Shown here piece after piece: positions 10,191 through 17,738 of a DNA stretch of 64,000 bases. The stretch covers positions 56,535-120,534 of the forward strand of contig CAMCUB010000006.1 of the NCBI GenBank assembly GCA_945878845.1. Reading direction: 5' to 3'. The number at the start of each line of letters is the position of its first letter. Position 1 is the first letter of the stretch. This DNA is from Erythrobacter sanguineus. GTDB lineage: Bacteria; Pseudomonadota; Alphaproteobacteria; Sphingomonadales; Sphingomonadaceae. The translations under genes and the position numbers were made by a program. Under the pieces are notes generated by a model that saw only the letters and a program-made list of their open reading frames with translations, did no database searches and was not told where the DNA came from.

Positions 10191-10475
10191 TCAGCGGTCG
10201 CCGAGCTTGGTCTCGGCAAAGGCGAGCAAGGCCCCATAGGTCTCGAGCATCTCGCCATCGACGTCGTCATCCTCGATGACGATGCCGAGCCGGTCTTCCA
10301 TCTCGGTCAAAAGCCCTGCGACCGCCATCGAATCCAGTTCGGGCAGGTGGCCGAACAGCCCCGTTTCCGGGCCGAAGGCCTGCGCCTGCTCGGGATCGAG
10401 GCCCAGCACGTCGGCGATTAGCCCCTTGAGTTCAAGGTCGAGCGCGGCGCCATCGAGGTTGTGCGAAACGGTCAT
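10191..10475 (-). CDS. Acyl carrier protein, XrtA-locus type
   Basis: 94 residues, acidic, helical. Ser49 in ELDSMAV is the expected phosphopantetheine attachment site. Together with the AMP-forming ligase on the other arm it could carry an activated acyl or aminoacyl group. It lies 91 bases after the GNAT gene and 15 bases before hydrolase 2 in the same direction. It is not the fatty-acid AcpP: the sequence is longer at the N-terminus and the DSL motif is replaced by DSM. Confidence 0.9.
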   Translation of the reverse strand: MTVSHNLDGAALDLELKGLIADVLGLDPEQAQAFGPETGLFGHLPELDSMAVAGLLTEMEDRLGIVIEDDDVDGEMLETYGALLAFAETKLGDR

Positions 10476-10566
10476 CGGCTTTGCAAAAGTCCCTGTTCAG
10501 CCCTGTTGTCCGGGCCGTGGCGGCGGGGCTTAGCCATGCGCGGGCAGTGGTGCAAGTTTTGCAGGA

Positions 10567-11541
10567 TCAGGGCCCTGCGCGGCGCAGCAGCCGCTTGGCG
10601 AGCGGGGGCCAGGCGCGCAGGGAGCTCGGATCGAGGCAATCGATGCGGTAGCGGGTGCGCACCTCCTCCATCCAGTCGGCTTTGTAGCTCTGGTCGCCGG
10701 TGCCGAAATCGACCAGCGCGACGCGGTCGAAGTCGATCACGTGGCGGAACAGTTCGGCGGTCAGCGTGGTGCCCGCCGAGAGGTGCTTGTGGCTTTCGAG
10801 ATAGGCGAGCTTGTGGATGAAGGCCGTGCCGTTCTCGACCGTCCAGGCCTGCGCCGCGACCGCAAGGCCCTCGGCGCGGGCGATGCCGAGCCGCAGGCGT
10901 CCGGCGGCGCCCTCGGCCTCGGCGAAGGCGCGCAGCATGGCGGGCTGGTCTTCGGCGGGCTTCCAGCTGGCGGCGTAGATCGTCTCGTAATCGGCCCAGA
11001 CGCCCGCGTCGAAATGGGTCAGCACCTCGACCTCGACCTTCTTCGCCTTGCGCTTGAGGGTAGTGCGCAAGGGGCCGGGGCGGGTCTCCCAATATTCGGC
11101 AAAGCTGCGGCCCTTCACGCCAAGCACGTGGTTGATGTCGCAGGGCTCGACCGCGACCTGCCAGCCCGCGGCGTGGAACGCGCGCGCAAGCCGCTCGGCC
11201 GAGCCATCCTCGCCCGGCACGGGTTCGAGCGTCACGCGCCACCCGCGGCTCTTGAGCTGGCGCGCGATGGCTCCGAGCAGGCGATCACCCGCTTCGCCCG
11301 CCGGAGCCAATTCGCGCCACGTGAAACTGTACCAGTTGCGCAAGGGGGTGATGCGGCCATTGTTCTCGGTCAGGGCGAGGGCGGCGGTCGCGCCCGCATC
11401 ACTGGCGATGGCGACGAGCGGGACGAGCCCGGTCTCGGCCAGCAGCGCGAACCACTCGGCCCGGTCGAAGGGCGCAGCCGCCTGCACGCCAGACAGCGCT
11501 TGCAAGACGTTAACGCTATCGTGATACCGCGCTTCGATCAC
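10567..11541 (-). CDS. GNAT/CelD-type acyltransferase, XrtA locus
   Basis: 324 residues from GTG 11541. The frame is open beyond this into the oppositely oriented ligase gene, which is unlikely to be coding. The layout is a double GNAT-like fold of the CelD/FemAB kind (Acetyltransf_6-like). It has a basic stretch TTLKRKAKKVEVEVLTHF mid-protein and a C-terminal half with AQAWTVENGTAFIHKLAYL, TTLTAELFRHV and VDFGTGDQSYK. Such proteins transfer acyl or aminoacyl groups to sugars or peptides. First gene of the leftward arm, only 18 bases from the divergent ligase start. Confidence 0.82.
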   Translation of the reverse strand: MIEARYHDSVNVLQALSGVQAAAPFDRAEWFALLAETGLVPLVAIASDAGATAALALTENNGRITPLRNWYSFTWRELAPAGEAGDRLLGAIARQLKSRGWRVTLEPVPGEDGSAERLARAFHAAGWQVAVEPCDINHVLGVKGRSFAEYWETRPGPLRTTLKRKAKKVEVEVLTHFDAGVWADYETIYAASWKPAEDQPAMLRAFAEAEGAAGRLRLGIARAEGLAVAAQAWTVENGTAFIHKLAYLESHKHLSAGTTLTAELFRHVIDFDRVALVDFGTGDQSYKADWMEEVRTRYRIDCLDPSSLRAWPPLAKRLLRRAGP

Positions 11542-11559
11542 TGAAAGTCCGTTTCCCTT
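11542..11559. promoter_or_regulatory. 18-base divergent gap between the two XrtA arms
   Basis: The GTG of the leftward GNAT (11541) and the ATG of the rightward ligase (11560) are separated by only 18 bases. That is too short for two conventional promoters and leaders. The promoters must therefore lie inside the opposing genes, one transcript may be leaderless, or one start is further downstream than annotated. No clear -35/-10 pair or operator is visible in the gap itself; on the minus strand AAGGGA lies about 12 bases ahead of the GTG. Confidence 0.4.
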
Positions 11560-13101
11560 ATGCCGCTCCTGCCCGATCCGACCCCGCGTCCGCTCGACCA
11601 CCTTGCCGAACTGGCAGGGGCGAACGCGCGTGGTGAGCATCCGGCGCTGGTGCTTCGGAGCGGCAGCCTTAACCACAATCAGTTAAGACAGCGTGTTGCG
11701 ATGCTCGCCGGATGGCTGGCGCGCGAGGTGCCCGAAAAGGGCGCGCGGGTGGCGAGCTGGGCGGCGAAGGGCGAGCTTACCTGCCTGATGCCGCTGGCGG
11801 CGGCGCGCGCGGGGCTGGTGCATGTCCCGATCAACCCGCTGCTGAAGCGCGCGCAGGTCGCGCATATTCTCGCCGATAGCGGCGCGCGGTTGATGATGGG
11901 GACGCCCTCGCGGCTTGCCTCGTTGGAACCGGGTGATCTGCCCGAGGGCTGCACGGCGCTGGACGAGGCCGAGGCGCTGGTGGCCGCCGAGGCGGCAGGG
12001 CTGGAGCTTGGCCCCTCGCAGGCCGATCCTTCCGAGCTGGCGGCCATCCTCTACACCAGCGGCTCGACCGGGCGCCCCAAGGGCGTGATGCTGAGCCATG
12101 CCAATATATGGCTGGGCGCGGTGAGCGTGGCGCATTATCTCGGGCTCGCCGAGGACGACGTGACGCTGGCGGTGCTGCCGCTGTCGTTCGATTACGGGCA
12201 GAACCAGCTCTTGAGCACGTGGCATGCAGGCGGGAGCGTGGTGCCGCTCGATTTCCTCTTTCCCAAGGATGTCGCCAAGGCCTGCGCCAAGCACGGGGTG
12301 ACGACGCTGGCCGCGGTGCCGCCTTTGTGGGTGCAGCTGACCGAGACCGAGTGGCCCGCCGAGGCCCGCACGCCGCTGCGGCGGTTGACCAACAGCGGCG
12401 GGGCGCTGACAGTCGATCTGGTGCGCAGCCTTCGCGGGATGTTCTCCGAGGCGCGGCTGTTCCCGATGTATGGGCTGACCGAGGCGTTCCGCTCGACCTA
12501 CCTCGATCCGGCGCTGGTCGATACCCACCCCACCTCGATGGGCAAGGCCATCCCCTTTGCCGAGATCCTTGTGATCAACGACGCGGGCGAGGTCGCCGCC
12601 GATGGCGAGGAGGGCGAGTTGGTCCATTGCGGGCCGCTGGTCGCGCAGGGCTATTGGCAGGACCCGGAGCGCACTGCGGAGCGGTTCAAGCCGGCGCCTG
12701 CGGCTTCGGCCTATGGCGGGATGGCGGTGTTCTCGGGCGACCGGGTGAAACGCGACCCGCAAGGCCTGCTCTACTTCGCCGGACGGCGCGATGCGATGAT
12801 CAAGAGCGCGGGCAACCGCATCAGCCCGCAGGAGATCGAGGAGGCGGCGCTCGCGACAGGCTTGTCGGCCGAGGCGGTGGCGCTCGGCGTGCCGCATGCG
12901 CGGTTGGGACAGGCGGTGCATCTGGTGGTGCGCGGCGACGCAGCCACGCGCGAGGAGCTGGCGAAGCGACTCCAGCGCGACCTGCCCAATTTCATGCAGC
13001 CGCAGATGATCCACTGGCGCGATGCGATGCCCTTGAACCCCAACGGCAAGATCGACCGCACCGCGCTGCAGGCGGAACTGAACAAGGAATTCGCAGAATG
13101 A
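11560..13101 (+). CDS. AMP-forming acyl-CoA ligase, exosortase A system-associated
   Basis: 513 residues, ANL superfamily. The P-loop YTSGSTGRPKGVMLSH is near residues 165-180, and MYGLTEAF is the adenylate motif. SGDRVKRD and the C-terminal NPNGKIDR supply the Asp and Lys expected in the small domain. It should adenylate a carboxylic acid and load it on CoA or, more likely here, on the locus ACP. The acid is unknown. Its stop overlaps the decarboxylase ATG by four bases (ATGA). The family is specific to XrtA loci. Confidence 0.92.
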   Translation: MPLLPDPTPRPLDHLAELAGANARGEHPALVLRSGSLNHNQLRQRVAMLAGWLAREVPEKGARVASWAAKGELTCLMPLAAARAGLVHVPINPLLKRAQVAHILADSGARLMMGTPSRLASLEPGDLPEGCTALDEAEALVAAEAAGLELGPSQADPSELAAILYTSGSTGRPKGVMLSHANIWLGAVSVAHYLGLAEDDVTLAVLPLSFDYGQNQLLSTWHAGGSVVPLDFLFPKDVAKACAKHGVTTLAAVPPLWVQLTETEWPAEARTPLRRLTNSGGALTVDLVRSLRGMFSEARLFPMYGLTEAFRSTYLDPALVDTHPTSMGKAIPFAEILVINDAGEVAADGEEGELVHCGPLVAQGYWQDPERTAERFKPAPAASAYGGMAVFSGDRVKRDPQGLLYFAGRRDAMIKSAGNRISPQEIEEAALATGLSAEAVALGVPHARLGQAVHLVVRGDAATREELAKRLQRDLPNFMQPQMIHWRDAMPLNPNGKIDRTALQAELNKEFAE

Positions 13102-14324
13102 AGCCCGTCGGCCCGATCCCCCCCGGCTTCGAATGCATCGAGGGCGAACTCGCCATCGCCGGTCGGCGTGCCAGCGAGTGGGTGGCTGAAGCGGGGCGCA
13201 CGCCGGTGTTCGTCTATGCCAAGGCGCTGCTTGACCGGCGTGTTGCCGAACTGCGCGCCGCTCTGCCCGCGCGGGTGGGCTTGAACTTCGCGGTCAAGGC
13301 CAACCCGCTTGCCGAGGTGATCGCCCACATGGCGCCGCAAGTGGACGGATTCGACATCGCCTCTTCGGGCGAGCTGAAGCTGTGCGTTGCGGCGGGGATC
13401 GACCCTAAGCGCATCAGCTTTGCCGGCCCCGGCAAGCGCGATGACGAACTGGAACCCGCCATCGCCGCCGGCGTCACGCTCAACTGCGAGAGCGAGGGCG
13501 AGGGTGCGCGCGCGCTTGCCATCGGCCAGCGTCTCGGCGTGCGCCCGCGCATCGCGGTGCGGGTGAACCCCTCTTTCGTCATGACTGGATCGGGCATGAA
13601 GATGGGCGGCGGGGCCAAGCAGTTCGGGGTCGATGCCGAGCGGGTGCCCGCACTCGCCAAGCACCTGATTGCCGAAGGGGCCGAGTGGCGGGGCCTCCAC
13701 ATCTTCACCGGCAGCCAGACCCTCAGCGCCGATGCAATCATCGAGGCGCAAGCCAATGTCCTCGCGCTTGCAGCCGAACTCGCCGAAGCCATCGGCGCGC
13801 CGCTCCCCAAGCTCAATATGGGCGGGGGGCTGGGCATTCCCTATTTCCCCGGCGACACCCCCGTGGACCTCGCCAAGGTCGGTGCGGCGCTGACCAAGAA
13901 GGTCGCGGACCTGCCGCCGGTGCTGGCCGAGACCGAACTGTGCATGGAGCTGGGCCGCTACCTCGTCGGCGAGGCGGGGGTCTATCTCACCCGCATCATC
14001 GACCGCAAGGAAAGCCACGGCGTGACCTTCCTCGTCACCGATGGGGGCCTCCACCATCAGCTGGCGGCCTCGGGCAATTTCGGCACCGTCGTGCGCCGCA
14101 ATTACCCTTCGGCGATTGCAACGCGTTACGGGGCGGAAGCAACCGAGGAGGTCAACATCGTCGGTTGCCTCTGCACCCCGCTCGATCGCCTTGCCGACAA
14201 CGCCATGATGCCGCGCGCCGAGGTGGGTGATCTGGTCGCGGTGTTCTGCGCCGGGGCTTACGGAGCGACCGCTTCTCCGAGCGCCTTTCTCGGCCACGGC
14301 CCGGCGGCCGAATTGCTGGTCTGA
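13098..14324 (+). CDS. PLP-dependent decarboxylase, exosortase A system-associated
   Basis: 408 residues, fold type III decarboxylase (DapDC/LysA-like). Lys67 in NFAVKANP is the PLP lysine; SSGELKLC and NMGGGLGIPYFPGD belong to the barrel, and the C-terminal beta domain has CxPLDRLA and GAYGATASPSAFLGH. Unlike housekeeping LysA it is embedded in the XrtA locus and coupled to the ligase. The likely role is making an amine or processing an amino acid for polymer decoration. Substrate specificity (diaminopimelate, ornithine, arginine or other) cannot be decided by eye. Confidence 0.91.
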   Translation: MKPVGPIPPGFECIEGELAIAGRRASEWVAEAGRTPVFVYAKALLDRRVAELRAALPARVGLNFAVKANPLAEVIAHMAPQVDGFDIASSGELKLCVAAGIDPKRISFAGPGKRDDELEPAIAAGVTLNCESEGEGARALAIGQRLGVRPRIAVRVNPSFVMTGSGMKMGGGAKQFGVDAERVPALAKHLIAEGAEWRGLHIFTGSQTLSADAIIEAQANVLALAAELAEAIGAPLPKLNMGGGLGIPYFPGDTPVDLAKVGAALTKKVADLPPVLAETELCMELGRYLVGEAGVYLTRIIDRKESHGVTFLVTDGGLHHQLAASGNFGTVVRRNYPSAIATRYGAEATEEVNIVGCLCTPLDRLADNAMMPRAEVGDLVAVFCAGAYGATASPSAFLGHGPAAELLV

Positions 14325-14537
14325 GCGCCCGTCCGCACGGTGCCACGCGCCGTTAACGATGCGCGTTAAGGTCCGCCCGGGCGCTGTTCCGATCCGGGAT
14401 AGGGCCCACTTCGGCGCTGTATAACTAATCTTATCTTCACCATTTCCGGCCACAAGAACCACGACTTTCCGGGTGTTCCGTGTCGCAGGTCGCTCCTGCG
14501 CATTCGCGGCGCTCCCGGGCCAGGCCCAAGGATCCAT
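14325..14537 (+). promoter_or_regulatory. Intergenic region ahead of the exopolysaccharide export genes
   Basis: 213 bases separate the decarboxylase stop from the export lipoprotein, the longest gap inside the XrtA locus, so a promoter for the export and assembly genes is probable here. A TATAAC (14420-14425) could be a -10 element, but no good -35 lies at the right spacing. A TTAA-N9-TTAA pair is at about 14352-14368; CtrA sites need N7, so it does not qualify. AAGGA at 14528-14532 is the ribosome site for the next gene. Confidence 0.35.
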
Positions 14538-15185
14538 GTGACGATGTTCCAGTATTCCGATCTCAAGCGCCTCGCGGCAACCGGCTTCCTGGCGGCGCTG
14601 CTCGCCGCTTGTGCAGGCGGCGGTAAGGAGCTTCCGCCCGCCTCCTATGGCGATGGCAGCGTGGTGCCGAGCGAGGAATACACCATCGGCCCGCTCGATG
14701 AGATCACCATCCACGTCTGGCGCAATCCCGAACTCAGCGCCGACAAGGTGCGCGTGCGTCCCGACGGGCGGCTGACCATCCCGCTGGTGCAGGACATCCC
14801 GGCGGTGGGCAAGACTTCGACCCAGCTGCAGGACTACATCGCCGGCGAGCTGTCGAAATATATCGAGCAGCCGATCGTCTCGGTGATCGTCAACACGCCG
14901 GAAGGCAACTTCACCCAGCAGGTGCGGATCATCGGCGCGACCGCGCAGCCGGCCTCGCTCCCCTACCGCGCCAACATGACCGCGCTCGACGCGATGATCG
15001 CGGTCGGCGGGCTCAACGAATTTGCTGCGGGCAACCGCGCCAAGCTGATCCGCCTGGATCGTGCGCGCGGCACTCAGGTCGAATACCGCCTGCGCCTCTC
15101 CGATCTGGTGCGCAAGGGCGACTCCACCGCCAACGTCATGCTCAAGCCCGGTGACACCATCATCATCCCCGAGAGCCGGTTCTAA
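14538..15185 (+). CDS. XrtA-system exopolysaccharide export lipoprotein (Wza-like)
   Basis: 215 residues. The signal peptide ends in the lipobox LLAAC (Cys25), giving an outer-membrane lipoprotein. The Poly_export block YTIGPLDEITIHVWRNPEL is followed by an SLBB-like part with GGLNEFAAGNRAKLIRL and ends in LKPGDTIIIPES. It should form the periplasmic and outer-membrane part of the polysaccharide channel. GTG 14538 has AAGGA five bases ahead; ATG 14544 is the alternative. The short length is normal for the XrtA family, which lacks the long Wza C-terminal helix. Confidence 0.93.
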   Translation: MTMFQYSDLKRLAATGFLAALLAACAGGGKELPPASYGDGSVVPSEEYTIGPLDEITIHVWRNPELSADKVRVRPDGRLTIPLVQDIPAVGKTSTQLQDYIAGELSKYIEQPIVSVIVNTPEGNFTQQVRIIGATAQPASLPYRANMTALDAMIAVGGLNEFAAGNRAKLIRLDRARGTQVEYRLRLSDLVRKGDSTANVMLKPGDTIIIPESRF

Positions 15186-15200
15186 GGGGCGCGAAGGGCA

Positions 15201-16721
15201 ATGAGCGAGATCTTCGACGAACTGCGCGCAGCGCTGTGGTCGGTGTGGCACCGGCGCTGGATCGCGATTGCGGTCGCATGGGGGGTGTGCCTGCTCGGGT
15301 GGCTGGTGGTCAGCATGATCCCCAATGCCTACGAGAGCAAGGCGCGCGTCTATGTCGATGTCGAGGACGTGCTGTCCAAGCAGCTCGGCATTGCCGGTGA
15401 CGGCAAGGAAGAGATCATGCGGGTGCGCCAGACCCTCTCGAGCGCCAAGAACCTCGAGAAGGTCATCACCACCACGCGTCTGGGCGAAGGCATCACCGAA
15501 CGCGGCGCGCTCGACGGGGCGGTCGCCGCGCTCGAGAAGAAGGTCAAGGTGACCTCCGAGCAGGACAACCTGTTCCAGATCACCGCCGAAATCGGCCGCA
15601 GCGAATTCTCCGACGCGGAGAACGCCGTGCTGGCGCGCGATGTGGTGCAAAAGCTGCTCGACATCCTGCGCGAGGAATATGTGATCGGCAGCCGCACCGG
15701 GATCAGCACCGCGATCGGCGACCTCGACCGCCAGTTGCAGGAACGCAAGGCCGAGCTCGAGCAGGCCGAACAGCGCCGTCTGGCGTTCGAGGGGCAATAT
15801 CCTGATCTGGTCGGCGGCTCGGACAGCCTGTCGAAGAAGGTGCAGGACGCGCGCTCCGAATTGCGCAATGTCGAGGCCGATCTGGCCGCCGCGCAAAGCG
15901 GGCTGGCGGCGATCTCGGGCCAGATTTCGAGCACGCCGCGCACGGTTGCCGGCGGGCGCGATGCGACGGGGCCGCGGGCCGCGCTGCAGCAGGCCCAGAC
16001 CCAGCTTGCCGAACTGCGCGCACGCGGGCTGACCGACAGCCACCCCGATGTCGTCTCGACCAACAAGCAGGTCGTGATCCTTGCGCGGCAGGCGGCGGCG
16101 GCGGGCGATGATGCGGGCGGCACGCCCAATCCCGCCTATGCCTCGCTGGTCGCAATCAAGAGCGAACGGCAGGCGAGCGTCGAGGCGCTCCAGGCCCGCC
16201 GCGCTGCGCTCCAGAGCAATGCAGCCGCCTTGATGGCGAGCCAGGCGAGCGAGCCTGCGGTTGCGGCCGAGGCGAACCGCATCAGCCGCGACTATGACGT
16301 GCTGCGCCAGAACTACGAGAAGCTGCTTCAGGACCGCGAGGCGCTGAAGACGCGCGGCAAGGTCGAGGACAAGGCGAGCCAGTTCCGGTTCGACATCATC
16401 CAGCAGCCGGGCGTCCCGCAGAGCCCTGCAGCGCCCAACCGGCCGCTGCTGCTGCTCGGTGTGCTGATCGTCGGGATCGGGGCGGGCTTTGCCGCAGCCT
16501 ATGCGCTCGGCCAGCTCAAATCGAGCTTCGCCACGCCGCAGAAGCTCGAGCGGACCTTCGATCTGCCGGTGATCGGCGCGATCTCGCTGACCGTATCGGA
16601 AGCCGCGCGCACGATCGAGAAGAAGCGGCTCAAGCAGTTCGCCGGGGCCTGCACAGGGCTTGGCGCGATGTTCGTGATTTTGTTGGCGATCGAGTTCGTC
16701 TCGATCGGCGGCGTGGCCTGA
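15201..16721 (+). CDS. XrtA-system polysaccharide chain-length determinant (Wzz/PCP-like)
   Basis: 506 residues. One membrane segment is near 20-40 and another near 415-440, with a further hydrophobic tail (about 480-503). Between them is a long periplasmic coiled-coil region (about 190-400) rich in Ala, Gln, Glu and Arg. Inner-membrane polysaccharide co-polymerase that works with the kinase encoded next to set polymer length. GAAGGG (15193-15198) is the ribosome site; 16 bases separate its stop from the kinase gene. Confidence 0.92.
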   Translation: MSEIFDELRAALWSVWHRRWIAIAVAWGVCLLGWLVVSMIPNAYESKARVYVDVEDVLSKQLGIAGDGKEEIMRVRQTLSSAKNLEKVITTTRLGEGITERGALDGAVAALEKKVKVTSEQDNLFQITAEIGRSEFSDAENAVLARDVVQKLLDILREEYVIGSRTGISTAIGDLDRQLQERKAELEQAEQRRLAFEGQYPDLVGGSDSLSKKVQDARSELRNVEADLAAAQSGLAAISGQISSTPRTVAGGRDATGPRAALQQAQTQLAELRARGLTDSHPDVVSTNKQVVILARQAAAAGDDAGGTPNPAYASLVAIKSERQASVEALQARRAALQSNAAALMASQASEPAVAAEANRISRDYDVLRQNYEKLLQDREALKTRGKVEDKASQFRFDIIQQPGVPQSPAAPNRPLLLLGVLIVGIGAGFAAAYALGQLKSSFATPQKLERTFDLPVIGAISLTVSEAARTIEKKRLKQFAGACTGLGAMFVILLAIEFVSIGGVA

Positions 16722-16737
16722 GGACGGGGCAAGAGAC

Positions 16738-17736
16738 ATGACCGATCAGGGCAAGATCAACCGCGAGGGCGCAAGGCCGGCATCGCTGTTCGAGCGTGCG
16801 GATGCGGCCTTCGGGCTCGATCCGCGTGGCAATGGGCTCAAGCTCCCCGAGGTGCCTGCGGTGCCGCAGCCGCTGCGTCGTCCGGCTCCCGCTCCGGCAG
16901 CCGCACCCGCACCGCAAGTGCAGCCCCGCCAGGCCGCGCCCGCGCCGCAACCCGCTCCCGCTCCGGCGCCTGAACCCGCCGCACCGCCGCCGCCGCGCGC
17001 GGTCGCCTTCAACGGGCCGTTTGCGCGGATCGACCGCGAGCATCTGCGTGACGGCGGGCTGATCGTTCCCGAGGACCCGGTGACCGGGCTTCTGGAAGAG
17101 TTCCGGATCGTCAAGCGCGAGCTGCTCGCCGATGCCCGCACCGGCGCGTCTCCGCTGGCGCGCCGCATCCTCGTCTGCTCGCCGCATACGGGCGAGGGCA
17201 AGACCTATTGCGCCACCAATCTCGCCATCGCGCTCGCCGCGGAACGCGGCCTCGAGGTGCTGCTGGTCGATGCAGATGTGGTCAAGCCGAGCATTACCGA
17301 CCGCTTGGGCCTCGCTGCCCGCGAAGGCCTGATGGACGCGCTCTCCGATCCCGCGATCCTGCCCGAAAGCCTCGTGATCCGCACCGATATCGACGGCCTG
17401 TTCGTGCTGCCCGCGGGCACTGCTACTGCGCGCGATGCCGAATATCTCGCCAGCAACCGCACCGCCGATCTGCTCGACCGCCTGACCGAAGGCGCGCCCG
17501 ATCGCATCCTGATCTTCGACACGCCGCCCGCGCTTGCCGCCTCGCCCGCCGCCGAACTTGCCAAGCATGTCGGCCAGGCGCTGCTGGTGGTGCGCGCCGA
17601 CGAGACCAGCCGCGCCGCTCTGGAAGACGCGCAGCAGCTGCTTTCGGCCTGTGGCGACATCAAGCTCCTGCTCAACGCCGCGCGCTACAGCCCCTCGGGC
17701 CGGCGCTTCGGCTCCTATGGCGCCAAGGGGAATTGA
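16738..17736 (+). CDS. XrtA-associated tyrosine autokinase (BY-kinase)
   Basis: 332 residues. The N-terminal 90 residues hold a Pro/Ala-rich low-complexity linker (about 38-88), then a P-loop kinase domain. The Walker A is SPHTGEGKT (148-156), Walker A' is LLVDADVVKPS (175-185) and Walker B is ILIFDTPP. The C-terminal tail has only two Tyr, at 317 and 327, rather than the long Tyr cluster of Wzc-type kinases. It should cycle phosphorylation to control polymerisation with the Wzz-like protein encoded just upstream. Two bases separate its stop from the next gene. Confidence 0.92.
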   Translation: MTDQGKINREGARPASLFERADAAFGLDPRGNGLKLPEVPAVPQPLRRPAPAPAAAPAPQVQPRQAAPAPQPAPAPAPEPAAPPPPRAVAFNGPFARIDREHLRDGGLIVPEDPVTGLLEEFRIVKRELLADARTGASPLARRILVCSPHTGEGKTYCATNLAIALAAERGLEVLLVDADVVKPSITDRLGLAAREGLMDALSDPAILPESLVIRTDIDGLFVLPAGTATARDAEYLASNRTADLLDRLTEGAPDRILIFDTPPALAASPAAELAKHVGQALLVVRADETSRAALEDAQQLLSACGDIKLLLNAARYSPSGRRFGSYGAKGN

Positions 17737-17738
17737 CC

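Noticed and set aside
14350..14370. CtrA-like TTAA pair ahead of the export genes
   Set aside because: The two TTAA are nine bases apart, while CtrA sites need seven.
12771..16739. 1322-codon open frame on the minus strand
   Set aside because: It is antisense to the ligase end, decarboxylase, export and chain-length genes. High GC at third positions suppresses stops; composition is His/Arg/Asp-rich and resembles no family.
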